64,000 bases of DNA from an uncultured Parabacteroides sp. (GTDB lineage Bacteria; Bacteroidota; Bacteroidia; Bacteroidales; Tannerellaceae): contig NZ_CAJJWO010000001.1 in the NCBI RefSeq assembly GCF_905196875.1, positions 124,001 through 188,000 on the forward strand, read 5' to 3'. Numbering within the stretch: position 1 is the stretch's first letter; each line of letters begins with the position of its first letter. The notes under the pieces were generated by a model, which saw only the letters and a list, made by a program, of their open reading frames with translations, searched no databases and was not told the origin of the DNA. The position numbers were made by a program, and so were the translations under genes. Positions 8,840 through 18,111 of this stretch are shown here, in pieces.

Positions 8840-9735
8840 ACCAATATAGCCCATCTACCACAAGTAAAAAGAGGTTTATGGGCTGTTAATATCTGCTGGC
8901 GGAATATCTTATCTACTGATTTTTTCCCATATAAACGCTTTTGTACACGTCCACTAATTACAATTCTTTGGTAAGTAGGTAACTGCAACTCATCAATCAG
9001 ATGTTGTATTACCACACATCCTTCTATAAGATCCAACCCCTCTTTTGGGGCATTGACGGAAACTTTACAAAGATGTTGACGGAAATAATTCAATTTCCGG
9101 TTGATACACACAACGTCTCCTAACCTACACATCTCTGCCCAGAAAAGCCAGTCTCCACAGTAACGAAACTGCTTATACATATCTGATATACTAGCACAAT
9201 ACTCCTTTTTAAAAAGAACCATACTAGCATTATAAATACGATTAGATCGAATCATATTTGCTCTGACAAAATTTATGCCAGTATTTACTGTTCGCTCAGG
9301 AGATGATTTAGGAAAAGAATCCCAATCGCCCTTTATTATACGGCTTCTCTCATCTACAATATGTGAGCCAGTAAATACCACAACCACCTTTTCACTTCTT
9401 TCAAATTCATGAACTGCTTGCTCTAAAAAAGTTGGATCAGCAAAATCATCACTTTCTGCTATCCAGATATATTTACCACGAGCTAACGAAAATCCTTTAT
9501 CCCATTGTTTAAAAGTACTCCCACTATTTTGTTGATTAAAAACCAAGTGGCTAACCTTAGGAGATTTCTGATAGGAAAATAAAATTTGCTTACTATTGTC
9601 AGTGGAACAATCATCTAAAAGGATCAATTCAAAATCATCAAAAGTTTGTTGCAAAATACTTTCTATCCGTTCACACAAATAGTTTGCATGATTATAATTA
9701 GGAACGATAACCGATACACATGGAGAACTACACAT
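8758..9735 (-). CDS. Glycosyltransferase family 2
   Basis: This is a GT-A transferase with the N-terminal VSVIVPNYNHANYLCERIESIL, the DDCSTDNS nucleotide-binding motif and the acidic cluster WIAESDDFADP that holds the metal-binding DxD-like residues. The C-terminal 100 residues are less conserved and end in a basic stretch (RFLERFRKRCF) encoded inside the convergent overlap with the preceding gene. It lies 2 bp downstream of the GT2 gene at 9738-10526 and forms a two-gene unit with it, opposite to the flanking genes. The composition is AT-rich. Its sugar is unknown. Confidence 0.88.
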   Translation of the reverse strand: MCSSPCVSVIVPNYNHANYLCERIESILQQTFDDFELILLDDCSTDNSKQILFSYQKSPKVSHLVFNQQNSGSTFKQWDKGFSLARGKYIWIAESDDFADPTFLEQAVHEFERSEKVVVVFTGSHIVDERSRIIKGDWDSFPKSSPERTVNTGINFVRANMIRSNRIYNASMVLFKKEYCASISDMYKQFRYCGDWLFWAEMCRLGDVVCINRKLNYFRQHLCKVSVNAPKEGLDLIEGCVVIQHLIDELQLPTYQRIVISGRVQKRLYGKKSVDKIFRQQILTAHKPLFTCGRWAILVYELDKLVRFLERFRKRCFINLKLYLI

Positions 9736-9737
9736 AC

Positions 9738-10526
9738 TTATCTCATATATTTATCTAAGCCATCTAAAATCCTTGAATCACATCTTTCTGCACTTTTCAT
9801 AAATAACTCCTTCTGCTTTTCCAGTCCAATACGACAGGCCTCCTTATGATATAAATGGAATGCTATTCCACCCATTTTTAGAAATTTTTTCCTGACACCT
9901 AATTTTAGTAAGCGAGATACCAGTTCCCAGTCCTCAAATCCCCATGAGTTAAAAGCTTCATTATAACCATTTATTGCAATCAAATCATTACGCCAAAAGG
10001 CCATATTACATCCCCGTAAGCGTGTATTGTTATTTTGAGCATACCTCTTTGCCAAATAATATCGAAGTAAGCGACAGCGTATCCCATTCAATACCAAACG
10101 AGAAGCCTTTGCCAAATCTTTCTGACCATTCAGCAATATAGCTGATTCTTCTAAAGACAAAAGAATTCGACTACCACAAACAAAATACCCTCTTTCAGCC
10201 AGCTCTAAATGATCCTTTATAAAATGGCGATTCATAATAATATCCCCATCGATTTGTATTACATATTCCCCTGTTGCATGCACAATGGCCTTATTTCTTA
10301 TAGCACTCAAGCGAAATCCCTTATCTTCATGCCATATATGAATTATAGGTATTGGTGATATTTTCCTCATCTCCTCTATCAGTAAACGAGTGTCATTTTC
10401 CGATCCATCATCGGCAACAAGAATTTCTTTTGGTAGAACAGTCTGAGCAAATGCGCTTAATAAAGATAATCGAAGTGCCTCTTTCCAATTATAAGTGGCA
10501 ATTAACAACGAAACTTCAACGGTCAT
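9738..10526 (-). CDS. Glycosyltransferase family 2 with galactosyltransferase-like C-terminal motif
   Basis: The N-terminal LLIATYNWKEALRLSLLSAF and ADDGSENDT form the nucleotide site, IQIDGDIIM is the DxD metal motif, and RGCNMAFWRNDLIAINGYNEAFNSWGFEDWEL is the conserved NxaFwR...GyDE...W/GxED block of the chondroitin-synthase-like and galactosyltransferase-like GT2 group. Length (262) is normal. The start ATG at 10526 faces the divergent GT4 gene at 10656. With the next gene it forms a minus-strand pair inserted between plus-strand glycan genes. Confidence 0.9.
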   Translation of the reverse strand: MTVEVSLLIATYNWKEALRLSLLSAFAQTVLPKEILVADDGSENDTRLLIEEMRKISPIPIIHIWHEDKGFRLSAIRNKAIVHATGEYVIQIDGDIIMNRHFIKDHLELAERGYFVCGSRILLSLEESAILLNGQKDLAKASRLVLNGIRCRLLRYYLAKRYAQNNNTRLRGCNMAFWRNDLIAINGYNEAFNSWGFEDWELVSRLLKLGVRKKFLKMGGIAFHLYHKEACRIGLEKQKELFMKSAERCDSRILDGLDKYMR

Positions 10527-10609
10527 AGGTAAACAGATAAATATATGGTGCGAAGATATATATTAAAGATATACAAATCTTAATTCTATGTATTTATTTT
10601 TATCTTGCT

Positions 10610-10617
10610 TATATTTG
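10610..10617 (+). promoter_or_regulatory. -7 box for GT4 gene
   Basis: TATATTTG matches TAnnTTTG, 38 bp upstream of the GT4 start. No good -33 element is visible. Confidence 0.45.
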
Positions 10618-10655
10618 TAACATTATAAGAAATAAAGAAAACAAATCAATCTACA

Positions 10656-11786
10656 ATGAAGGTCGCTTTCGATGCAAAAAGGATTACTCACAATTCCACA
10701 GGATTAGGGAATTATGGAAGATATGTAATTGATATATTATCTGATTATTATCCAGAGAATGCTTATGACTTATACTCTCCAAGTAAAGGCAAGGATCATT
10801 TGCGCAATAAACTGCGAGAGAAAAAAAATATTACCTATCATTATCCAAGCCCTATCGACTCTTTGTTAAAATCAGTCTGGCGGTCTTATGGGATTATCAA
10901 AGATTTAAAAAAGTTTTCACCCGATATATTCCATGGTCTAAGCAATGAACTTCCTATTGGTTTAAAAAAGGCTGGTATCCAATCTGTTGTAACAATTCAT
11001 GATTTGATTTTTATTCGTTATCCTCAATTCTATAAAAAAATAGATCGTACAATCTACAATCACAAGTTTAGGAAAGCTTGTGAACAAGCTGATCGTGTTA
11101 TAGCCATCAGTGATATGACCAGACAGGATATAATCAAAACCTATCATATTCCGGAAGAAAAGATCGATGTTGTATATCAGGGATGTGCACCACTATTTCT
11201 TAAGCAGGTTTCCTCTGAACAAAAAGAAAAGATCAGAACAAAATATAATCTTCCTCCCTGTTATATATTATCTGTAGGGAGTATCGAGCAAAGAAAAAAT
11301 TTACTTTTAATTGTTCGTGCATTACGCCAACTGGGAAAAGATATCCATCTGATTGCAATCGGGAAGCGCACTCCCTATACAGACATTGTTGAAACATATA
11401 TCAAAGAAAACAACATGCAACAGCAGGTTTCCATTCTTAATAATGTTCCATTCGAAGATCTGCCCGGCTTTTACCAGATGGCCGACTTATTTATTTATCC
11501 TTCTTTCTTTGAAGGGTTCGGCATCCCGATAATAGAAGCACTTCATTCCAATGTTCCGGTAATTGCAGCAACAGGTTCCTGTCTGGAAGAAGCAGGGGGA
11601 CCGGATTCTCTTTATGTCGAACCGAATGACGTGAATGATCTGAGCGAGAAAATAAACTGGATTCTTTCAACTCCCACACAAGCTGAGTTGATGAAAAAAG
11701 CTGGGAAAGAATATGTGAAACGTTTTACAGATCAACAAATTGCGAACGATCTGATGAACGTATATAGAAATGTTCTGAATAAGTAG
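10656..11786 (+). CDS. Glycosyltransferase family 4
   Basis: This is a GT-B fold retaining transferase, probably mannosyl- or glucosyl-transferring. The N-terminus MKVAFDAKRITHNSTGLGNYGRYV carries the glycine-rich acceptor loop, SVGSIEQRKNL is the start of the donor domain, and FFEGFGIPIIEAL (ExFGxxxxE) is the diagnostic donor-phosphate motif. Length 376 is typical. It is divergent from the GT2 pair at 8758-10526, and the methyltransferase-like gene follows 69 bp downstream on the same strand. Confidence 0.9.
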   Translation: MKVAFDAKRITHNSTGLGNYGRYVIDILSDYYPENAYDLYSPSKGKDHLRNKLREKKNITYHYPSPIDSLLKSVWRSYGIIKDLKKFSPDIFHGLSNELPIGLKKAGIQSVVTIHDLIFIRYPQFYKKIDRTIYNHKFRKACEQADRVIAISDMTRQDIIKTYHIPEEKIDVVYQGCAPLFLKQVSSEQKEKIRTKYNLPPCYILSVGSIEQRKNLLLIVRALRQLGKDIHLIAIGKRTPYTDIVETYIKENNMQQQVSILNNVPFEDLPGFYQMADLFIYPSFFEGFGIPIIEALHSNVPVIAATGSCLEEAGGPDSLYVEPNDVNDLSEKINWILSTPTQAELMKKAGKEYVKRFTDQQIANDLMNVYRNVLNK

Positions 11787-11855
11787 CTTTTATTGACTTT
11801 GTTTATTCATAAAATAATCTGATATTTGTAGATACAATGAAAAACAGTATATACT

Positions 11856-12680
11856 ATGTCAGAAGCTATTATAAAAAGTACCAAGAAATTCATATATGGA
11901 ACAATCCCATATATCTATACAAAAATATTCGATCCCGATTCCCCTAAGCTCAGATACTACAAATACATTAAAGAGCACGACTATACACGTCATATCTACG
12001 ATTTTGCACCAGCCTATATCAACATGAAGGTAGACGTTATGGAAGATAAAGAAAAAGGATTACGTTATGTAATGCATGAAGGAGATAAGAAATTATATTT
12101 TCCAGAAGATTTTTCTGCAGAAAGAATACAAAAGGCATACCGATGCCTACTCATAGAGCAGCATCCCGAACATCCGCATCATTATATCGATTCCCCGGAA
12201 GAAATAGTAAACAAAACAATTCTTGATATCGGAGCTGCAGAAGGAATATTCTCTCTAAGCGCCATTGAAAAAGCCCGTATGATCTATCTCTTTGAATACG
12301 ATCCTAAATGGATAAAAGCCTTAAAAGCAACCTTCGAACCCTGGAAAGATAAGGTCAGAATAATAAAAAAATACATTTCAAACACCAACGACGATACTCA
12401 ACAGACTTTAGATTCTTTCTTTGCAGACAAACCGGTAAACGATCTATTCTTCAAAATGGATATCGAAGGAGCCGAATGCAGTGCCCTGGCCGGCGCCAAA
12501 GACTTATTTACGAAAGCTATAAATCTGGATTTCGCTATTTGTACCTATCACAGGAAAAATGATGCAAGAGATATATCTGCATTCCTGGATAATTATCCAT
12601 GTACTTACAGTACACGCAAAGGTTATATGTATGTAATGCACCGGTTACGTCCCGGCCTTATACGAGGCACTAAAGTCTAA
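11856..12680 (+). CDS. FkbM-like SAM-dependent methyltransferase
   Basis: The central part contains TILDIGAAEGIFSLSAIEKA, the glycine-rich SAM-binding motif I, followed by YLFEYDPKWIKAL (acidic residue contacting the ribose) and FFKMDIEGAECSALAGA, the hallmark DIEGxE block of FkbM family O-methyltransferases. The N-terminal 120 residues are not diagnostic. Sitting between glycosyltransferases and LPS genes, it may O-methylate a surface sugar. That is inference from context. Its stop overlaps the end of the convergent gene at 12677 by 4 bp. Confidence 0.8.
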   Translation: MSEAIIKSTKKFIYGTIPYIYTKIFDPDSPKLRYYKYIKEHDYTRHIYDFAPAYINMKVDVMEDKEKGLRYVMHEGDKKLYFPEDFSAERIQKAYRCLLIEQHPEHPHHYIDSPEEIVNKTILDIGAAEGIFSLSAIEKARMIYLFEYDPKWIKALKATFEPWKDKVRIIKKYISNTNDDTQQTLDSFFADKPVNDLFFKMDIEGAECSALAGAKDLFTKAINLDFAICTYHRKNDARDISAFLDNYPCTYSTRKGYMYVMHRLRPGLIRGTKV

Positions 12681-13624
12681 GATTCATAATGGTAACGCCG
12701 ATTCAACACCTGACGTTCATCTTTAGACTTAATATAGGAAAAGTACAATCCACGCTCTTTTTTGTAAAGGCAGTTATTCTTATCTCCATTCAGAAATAAC
12801 ATTCTGATCCAACGAAGGAAAAAATAGTGTTCTAACGGACCAAAGAAAGCAGCCCATTTTCCTTTTTCCCGTTTTATCTGTTTGGTACTTTCTTTAATTG
12901 TTCTTTTCAGGAAAAAACGATCGCTGTATTTATTAATCTTCCGTACTGTTTCATTCTTATCCAGTGAACATTCTTCGGCATAAATCTCTGCTAAACGCGT
13001 AGAAACCTCCACAGATAGAGCCAAACGATCGAAGTTAGATAATGCTTCTTCCCGGGTAACTTTCTTAAAACGCAAACGATTAATATCGATCAGCGAAAAC
13101 CGGAAACTACCATCCGGTTTCGTTTCCATCAACACATTCCCCGGAGAATAATCGATATGTAAAATGCCGGAATGATGAATATTTATTGTGAAACGTACAA
13201 AGCTACGCCACATAACTTCTGCATCCAGAATAGACCCATCCATATATTCACGTATCGTCGTAGCCCGCGCATCAAAAATCGAAATATAATAACTTCGGTT
13301 TAACAGACCGTCCTTATATTCCTCGATATAAGCGATCGGAGCCGGTGTATTCCCTCCTCGTCTCAGTATTTCGAGCGCATACTCGTAAGAGCGGCAAGCT
13401 TTGGACTTACGGAAAAAAGCATAAGCTATCCTATTGACAAGGATCGGAACTTTAAAGCTCTTCACGATCATATCAACACCCTGAACCTGATACCGCTTCA
13501 GTACATTTCTCTCGTTATAGATAATCTCACCTTTGGAAGAAAAATTCTCCGGCAGATCATTTATAAAGTCCGTCAGAAAAGAATATTCCGGGTTTATCAC
13601 AATCTTCATATGGTTCGCTTTCAT
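12677..13624 (-). CDS. Kdo/lipopolysaccharide kinase family protein
   Basis: The protein has a kinase-like fold: a nucleotide-binding N-lobe with VDMIVKSFKVP, where the Lys is the likely ATP-binding residue, the catalytic loop ILHIDYSPGNVL (HxDxxxxN type), and LIDINRLRF in place of the DFG metal motif. This pattern is that of the InaA/KdkA/RfaP lipopolysaccharide kinase group. It probably phosphorylates Kdo or a heptose in the LPS inner core in the cytoplasm. An ATG at 13609 (MKIVINPEYS) is an alternative start. It lies 9 bp downstream of the GT9 gene in the same operon, consistent with core assembly. Confidence 0.83.
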   Translation of the reverse strand: MKANHMKIVINPEYSFLTDFINDLPENFSSKGEIIYNERNVLKRYQVQGVDMIVKSFKVPILVNRIAYAFFRKSKACRSYEYALEILRRGGNTPAPIAYIEEYKDGLLNRSYYISIFDARATTIREYMDGSILDAEVMWRSFVRFTINIHHSGILHIDYSPGNVLMETKPDGSFRFSLIDINRLRFKKVTREEALSNFDRLALSVEVSTRLAEIYAEECSLDKNETVRKINKYSDRFFLKRTIKESTKQIKREKGKWAAFFGPLEHYFFLRWIRMLFLNGDKNNCLYKKERGLYFSYIKSKDERQVLNRRYHYES

Positions 13625-13633
13625 TCGAATAGT

Positions 13634-14662
13634 TTAGCGAAGCAATTCATTCACCTTTGCAACAATCATCTCCGGTTTGATCTGCGTCATGCAAGCCCAA
13701 TCGCCGCGAAAACAAGGTTTCTGTCCAAACACGGAACAAGGGCGACATGGCAAATCGAGTTGAATCGCATTCTTTGGGTCTTGATGATAACCGTAGAATC
13801 CGGCATAAGGATGGGTTGCCCCCCAGATGGAAACAACTCTTGTTCCGACAAGGGAAGCAAAATGCATATTGGCCGAGTCCATACAAAGCAAAACATCCAG
13901 CTGGCTGATCAAGGCCAGTTCGTTATCCAGCGAATAACGTCCGACCAGGCTTTTTACCCGCGGATACTGGAACGCCCATTGTTCAAGGACTGCTTCTTCG
14001 TAGCCCCGTCCTCCCAACAGGAATATAGTATAGTCTTCCTGTTCTGACAGACGGGCAACCACCTGCTCCATTTCATCGATCGGATAGATCTTTCCGCGAT
14101 GTTTGGCGAAAGGAGCGATACCGATCCATTTGCCGTTTTTCGCTCCGGCTACAGCTTCCATAGCTGACAGATCGGCCGGATGCGATTCGTAAAGGGAAGT
14201 AAATGTTTCTGTATAGTTAAGACCGGCAGCCCGGAATACATCGGCATAAGGTTCGATGACAGGACGCAGAGGTTTCAGGTCTTTATGGTTACGTGCCGTC
14301 AGACGTTTCCGTTCTTTACGCGCCTTATCCACCACATAAATCTTTGTCTTCTTCAGCCGGAATGAATTACGAATGATCATGGTACGAATCACATCATGCA
14401 GATCCAATACGATATCATAATCAAATCTCACCAAAGCAGAGGCAAACCGGAGTAATCCGCCTAATGTCTTTTCCGCTGCTTTTGTATTGATACCGATCAC
14501 GTCCACATTGGAGGGACGATTCATAAACACGGGTATCAGGAATGCCTGCGTAAGAACAGTAAACGTATCCTGCGGATTTGCTTTGGCGGCGGAATAAATT
14601 ACCGGAACCGTCATAGCAACATCGCCGATGGCTGAAAGTCGTATAACTAATATTTTTGCCAT
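13634..14662 (-). CDS. ADP-heptose:LPS heptosyltransferase-like protein (GT9)
   Basis: The start MAKILVIRLSAIGDVAMTVPVIYSA is the signature N-terminus of GT9 heptosyltransferases (SxxGDxxxTxP). The donor domain shows WIGIAPFAKHRGKIYP, IFLLGGRGYEE and MDSANMHFASLVGTRVVSIWGATHP, all typical of WaaC/WaaF/WaaQ-like proteins. The cysteine-rich C-terminus (CRPCSVFGQKPC...CM) is common in Bacteroidetes members. Its start codon shares one base with the stop of the DUF4254 gene upstream (TAATG at 14660-14664), so translation is coupled. Whether it moves heptose or another sugar cannot be decided. Confidence 0.9.
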   Translation of the reverse strand: MAKILVIRLSAIGDVAMTVPVIYSAAKANPQDTFTVLTQAFLIPVFMNRPSNVDVIGINTKAAEKTLGGLLRFASALVRFDYDIVLDLHDVIRTMIIRNSFRLKKTKIYVVDKARKERKRLTARNHKDLKPLRPVIEPYADVFRAAGLNYTETFTSLYESHPADLSAMEAVAGAKNGKWIGIAPFAKHRGKIYPIDEMEQVVARLSEQEDYTIFLLGGRGYEEAVLEQWAFQYPRVKSLVGRYSLDNELALISQLDVLLCMDSANMHFASLVGTRVVSIWGATHPYAGFYGYHQDPKNAIQLDLPCRPCSVFGQKPCFRGDWACMTQIKPEMIVAKVNELLR

Positions 14663-15267
14663 TATTTTTTACCGTATAGAACTGGATTCAATGCCGGATC
14701 GTTGTACATCTTCATTTGTTTGTACACTTTCATATATTTACGGCCGGCTTTGATATCAGCAAGCAGCTGATCCAAGGCGGTCGAAAGGTCTGTCTTCTGT
14801 TCCAGCAACACTTTCAGCTTTTCTTCACACTTAGCTTTATGCTCCGGGGTTGCATCAGGACGGCCAGCTTCTTCAGCCATATGATATATTTTGAGTGTCA
14901 GGATAGACAAACGGTCTACCGCCCATGCCGGACTTTCCGTATTGATCGTCGCATCAGGCAGAATTTTTACCTCTTTGTATTTATCCAGAAAGAAACTGTC
15001 GATCAGTTCGACCAGATCGGTACGATCCTGATTCGACTTGTCAATACGCCGCTTGATAGCCAATGCCTCAACCGGATCGATAGCCGGGTTACGGATGATA
15101 TCTTCCAGATGCCATTGCACTGCATCAATCCAGTTTTTTAAATAGAGATAAAACTCTATACTTTTTACCTCATACGGATTGTGCATGGTTGCATCCACAT
15201 CATCAGAAACATGATACGCTTTCGTAGCCTGTTCAAATATCCGGTAACACTGTTCGCTGAAATTCAT
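14662..15267 (-). CDS. DUF4254 domain protein
   Basis: The 201-residue protein matches the DUF4254 pattern: helical, charged, with NPYEVKSIEFYLYLKNWIDAVQWHLEDIIRNP near the N-terminus and IDKSNQDRTDLVELID in the middle. No catalytic motif, signal peptide or membrane segment is visible. Its function is unknown. It is the first gene of a three-gene operon with the GT9 transferase and the Kdo-kinase-like gene and has the best-formed promoter in the window (15304-15334), which points to a cytoplasmic role in LPS core synthesis. Confidence 0.85.
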   Translation of the reverse strand: MNFSEQCYRIFEQATKAYHVSDDVDATMHNPYEVKSIEFYLYLKNWIDAVQWHLEDIIRNPAIDPVEALAIKRRIDKSNQDRTDLVELIDSFFLDKYKEVKILPDATINTESPAWAVDRLSILTLKIYHMAEEAGRPDATPEHKAKCEEKLKVLLEQKTDLSTALDQLLADIKAGRKYMKVYKQMKMYNDPALNPVLYGKK

Positions 15268-15303
15268 ATTACTACTGTTTTTTCTTTCTGTAAATACTGT
15301 TCA

Positions 15304-15334
15304 CAAAGGTAGAAAATCTTTTCAGTTAGGCAAA
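15304..15334 (-). promoter_or_regulatory. Bacteroidetes promoter for the DUF4254-GT9-kinase operon
   Basis: On the minus strand TTTG (15331-15334) is followed after 19 bp by TACCTTTG (15304-15311), an ideal match to the -33 TTTG / -7 TAnnTTTG consensus. The box ends 36 bp before the DUF4254 start. Confidence 0.8.
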
Positions 15335-15343
15335 GTGAAACTT

Positions 15344-16441
15344 TCAACGCATCTGTTGCAAAGTGGTAGTAGGACCTTCAACATATAAGCTACCTTCCTG
15401 GTCCACTCCCATCTTATCGATAAAAACAACGCGTTCTTCGCCTGTTGCCTCCGTACGTCCATGATAGATACAATACATCTGCTTTCCATCTTTCGAGTAA
15501 GTCACACTGTTATGACCGGTTCCGGTTACAATTCCTCCCTTTTCCACATTTTTCTGCAACACCGGATTGTTAGCCGCTTTGACAAACGGACCAAGCGGGG
15601 ATTTGGAAGTGGCATAACCAACAGCATAGTTCTTACCTCCGAAATAATTGGCAGAATACATCATATAAAACATATCTCCTTTTTTGAAGATATAAGAACC
15701 TTCCGTCCACCGACGGTTCACTTCACCGGAAGTAACAGAACGGCTCTCCCATTCTGCCTGCGGATCTTCATTTGTCACAGGTGGACGAAGTATCAGGACT
15801 GGTTCACCGATAATGCCACTCAAATCCGGTTTCAGTTCGACGCCGTAGATCCAGCTTTCTTCTATTTCTTTAAACATTCCTTTCCCACGCGCCCAACCGG
15901 CTACTTCACTTTCTACCGGATGCTTATAGCAGCATCGCGAATAATACAGATAAAGCCGTCCGTCGGAATCTTCCAGCAGATTTCCGTCGATAACCGGATA
16001 ACCGGGATCAAAAAGGGGACGATCGCTCATCTCCCTAAAAGGGCCGGTCGGTTTATCGGCAACAGCTACGCCTATACGAAAATTTTCAAGCTCATTGGTT
16101 GGATTTTCTTTCCAGTCAGCGCTGAAAAACATATAATACTTCCCATTCCGCTCATATACTTCCGGAGCCCAGAAGTTAGCAACGGCCCAGGAGCCGGGCA
16201 CATTACCACGATAAACCTGGCCTTCTTCTTTCCAGTCTATCAGATTATCCGATGAATAGACACAGAAACCATCTATCGCACCTGCCCCCGTGCCATACAT
16301 ATAATAACGACCATCGGAAGCCAGCAACACATAGGGATCACCGAACTTCACAGGTAGAGGATTTGTATACTTTCCCTGACCATAAACAGGAATACAGAGA
16401 ATTGTTAACAGGCATAATATGCCCCAAAGTAGATGTTTCAT
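15344..16441 (-). CDS. Glycoside hydrolase family 43, secreted
   Basis: The protein has a signal peptide (cleavage likely after VYGQ, about residue 22) and a five-bladed beta-propeller sequence. The three GH43 acidic residues can be placed: the general base Asp in KFGDPYVL, the pKa-modulating Asp in VIDGNLLEDSDG and the general acid Glu in WTEGSYIF. GH43 enzymes act on alpha-L-arabinofuranosides or beta-xylosides, sometimes galactans. Substrate cannot be assigned from these motifs. It is the last gene of the susC-susD-GH43 locus, 140 bp behind susD with a hairpin in the gap. An extracytoplasmic location is expected. Confidence 0.9.
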   Translation of the reverse strand: MKHLLWGILCLLTILCIPVYGQGKYTNPLPVKFGDPYVLLASDGRYYMYGTGAGAIDGFCVYSSDNLIDWKEEGQVYRGNVPGSWAVANFWAPEVYERNGKYYMFFSADWKENPTNELENFRIGVAVADKPTGPFREMSDRPLFDPGYPVIDGNLLEDSDGRLYLYYSRCCYKHPVESEVAGWARGKGMFKEIEESWIYGVELKPDLSGIIGEPVLILRPPVTNEDPQAEWESRSVTSGEVNRRWTEGSYIFKKGDMFYMMYSANYFGGKNYAVGYATSKSPLGPFVKAANNPVLQKNVEKGGIVTGTGHNSVTYSKDGKQMYCIYHGRTEATGEERVVFIDKMGVDQEGSLYVEGPTTTLQQMR

Positions 16442-16523
16442 TTTGAATCTTATTTTATTCGTGAGATCTTTCCTTTATATTGAAAGGCACAAGATACATT
16501 TTTTTGTATTTTCTACAAACAAT

Positions 16524-16556
16524 CAAGTCCGGACAAAAAGGAATTGCCCGGACTTG
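16524..16556 (-). promoter_or_regulatory. Intercistronic hairpin between susD and GH43
   Basis: CAAGTCCGG at 16524-16532 and CCGGACTTG at 16548-16556 form a perfect 9-bp stem with a 15-nt loop. No long U-tract follows on the minus strand, so partial termination or mRNA 3'-end stabilisation of susCD is more likely than a strict terminator. Confidence 0.5.
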
Positions 16557-16581
16557 AAATATGCTACCTCTCAAAAATCAG

Positions 16582-18093
16582 CTATGGTTCATAAACTCCG
16601 CTATAAGGATTCTGGTCGCCAGCCGGCCAGATCTCATCCACCAACGCCTTGTTATTCTTCATTTCTGCGCCAGGAATTTGATAGATAAAACGCCATGAAC
16701 GGGCGGGAACAGGTGTTGCACCTCCGTAAGCGACATGGTTTCCTGTACGTAACAAAGGCTTCTGGTTACGGATCAGATCAAATACGGCAAATCCTTCTCC
16801 ATACAACTCTTTCCGTCTTTCCAGTAATATATCTTCAATCAGCTGGTCACCGGTAGATTCCGTACGTTTGGCATTTCTCAAATCCTGAAGTTGCCACAAC
16901 AGTTCTTTTGCCTCACCTTCTTTTCCCTGACGGGCCAACGCCTCGGCAGCATTCAGCAACATCTCATCCGAACGCATCACAACCATAGAACCACGGCAAT
17001 CTTCATTATCACGGAATTTGAACGTTACCCAGAATTCCCTTTTATTATCGCCTTCACCTTCCGACCAACGTTCCAACTGTTTAAAGCGGATATCGTCTTC
17101 ATCAAACAGGCTGACAAAATCGTCTGCAAGAATAAAACAGCCGAACATCCAGCATTTACGGGTGCCGTTATACCACATGGCGAATGGGGAATAATCGCCC
17201 ATATTCTGTTCTTCCGTTTGCTTGATCGACCATATCCAGGAAGCTGTTCCATGATTATTGAAACCATTCGTATAATCATCAACGGTAGATAACGGATATT
17301 GAGCCAATACCTTTTTCGCATATTCTTCAGATTTCGGCCAGTTATTCATCACCTGATACACTTCAGACAAAATACCTTGTACGATTGCCTGGTTGAATAC
17401 GTTCGGATAATTGGCACTACGGACAAATCCTTCCAACATCGGTTCGGCAGCAGTCAAATCAGACAAGATCTGTGCATAAGTCTGTTCCAATGTTCCACGC
17501 GGCTGGCCTTCCGTATTCTCGGTTGTCGGTTCCGTATATAAAGGTAATCCCGGCATATCTTTTGCGATTACATAAGTCTGCTGGAATAAACGCGCCAGAC
17601 TGAAATAAGCCCACCCGCGCATCGCCAAGGCCTGACCTTTTATATACTGTTTGTCCTGGTCGTTTCCTTCTGTTCCATCTACCTTAGTTATTACAGAATT
17701 CAGGTTATTGATCAAACGATAATGGAAAGTCCATAACTGGCTCGTGCGGAAAATGTTTGTTTGTGTTTCTCCCCAAAAGTTATAAACCCAATTATACCAA
17801 CCTCTACCATTATTCGCCAGATCCTCACCAGACATATCGGAGATCATTTGTATGGAAATAATGCCATAATCATCATCCCGGTCTGACCCGCCACTATTGC
17901 GGCAGCGCATCTGATAATAACAGCCGTTCAAAGCAGACTGCGCACCGGCTGTCGTTGTAAAAACGTCATCATCGGCCACTGCCGTAGACGGTTTCGTATC
18001 TAGAAAATCGCTACAAGACATGAATCCTCCGGAAAGTACTCCTGCAGCAAATATTGACAAAATATATTTTATTGTTCTCATATAACTTTTCAT
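16582..18093 (-). CDS. susD: SusD/RagB family nutrient-binding lipoprotein
   Basis: This is a surface lipoprotein that binds glycan and caps the SusC transporter. The lipobox is around SGGFMSCSDFLDTKPSTAV (Cys at about residue 27), with the usual SusD N-terminus CxDFLDxxP. The middle has TPR-like helices (QALAMRGWAYFSLARLF) and the C-terminus ends in NPYSGVYEP, as SusD proteins do. Length 503 is normal. A second in-frame Met at residue 5 is an alternative start. It lies 18 bp downstream of susC. Confidence 0.95.
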   Translation of the reverse strand: MKSYMRTIKYILSIFAAGVLSGGFMSCSDFLDTKPSTAVADDDVFTTTAGAQSALNGCYYQMRCRNSGGSDRDDDYGIISIQMISDMSGEDLANNGRGWYNWVYNFWGETQTNIFRTSQLWTFHYRLINNLNSVITKVDGTEGNDQDKQYIKGQALAMRGWAYFSLARLFQQTYVIAKDMPGLPLYTEPTTENTEGQPRGTLEQTYAQILSDLTAAEPMLEGFVRSANYPNVFNQAIVQGILSEVYQVMNNWPKSEEYAKKVLAQYPLSTVDDYTNGFNNHGTASWIWSIKQTEEQNMGDYSPFAMWYNGTRKCWMFGCFILADDFVSLFDEDDIRFKQLERWSEGEGDNKREFWVTFKFRDNEDCRGSMVVMRSDEMLLNAAEALARQGKEGEAKELLWQLQDLRNAKRTESTGDQLIEDILLERRKELYGEGFAVFDLIRNQKPLLRTGNHVAYGGATPVPARSWRFIYQIPGAEMKNNKALVDEIWPAGDQNPYSGVYEP

Positions 18094-18111
18094 TAAATAA
18101 TTAGACGAATC

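Noticed and set aside
5267..15267. Capsular polysaccharide locus
   Set aside because: No wzx flippase, wzy polymerase, UpxY/UpxZ-like regulator or priming transferase is present. Heptosyltransferase- and Kdo-kinase-like genes point to LPS or lipooligosaccharide core instead.
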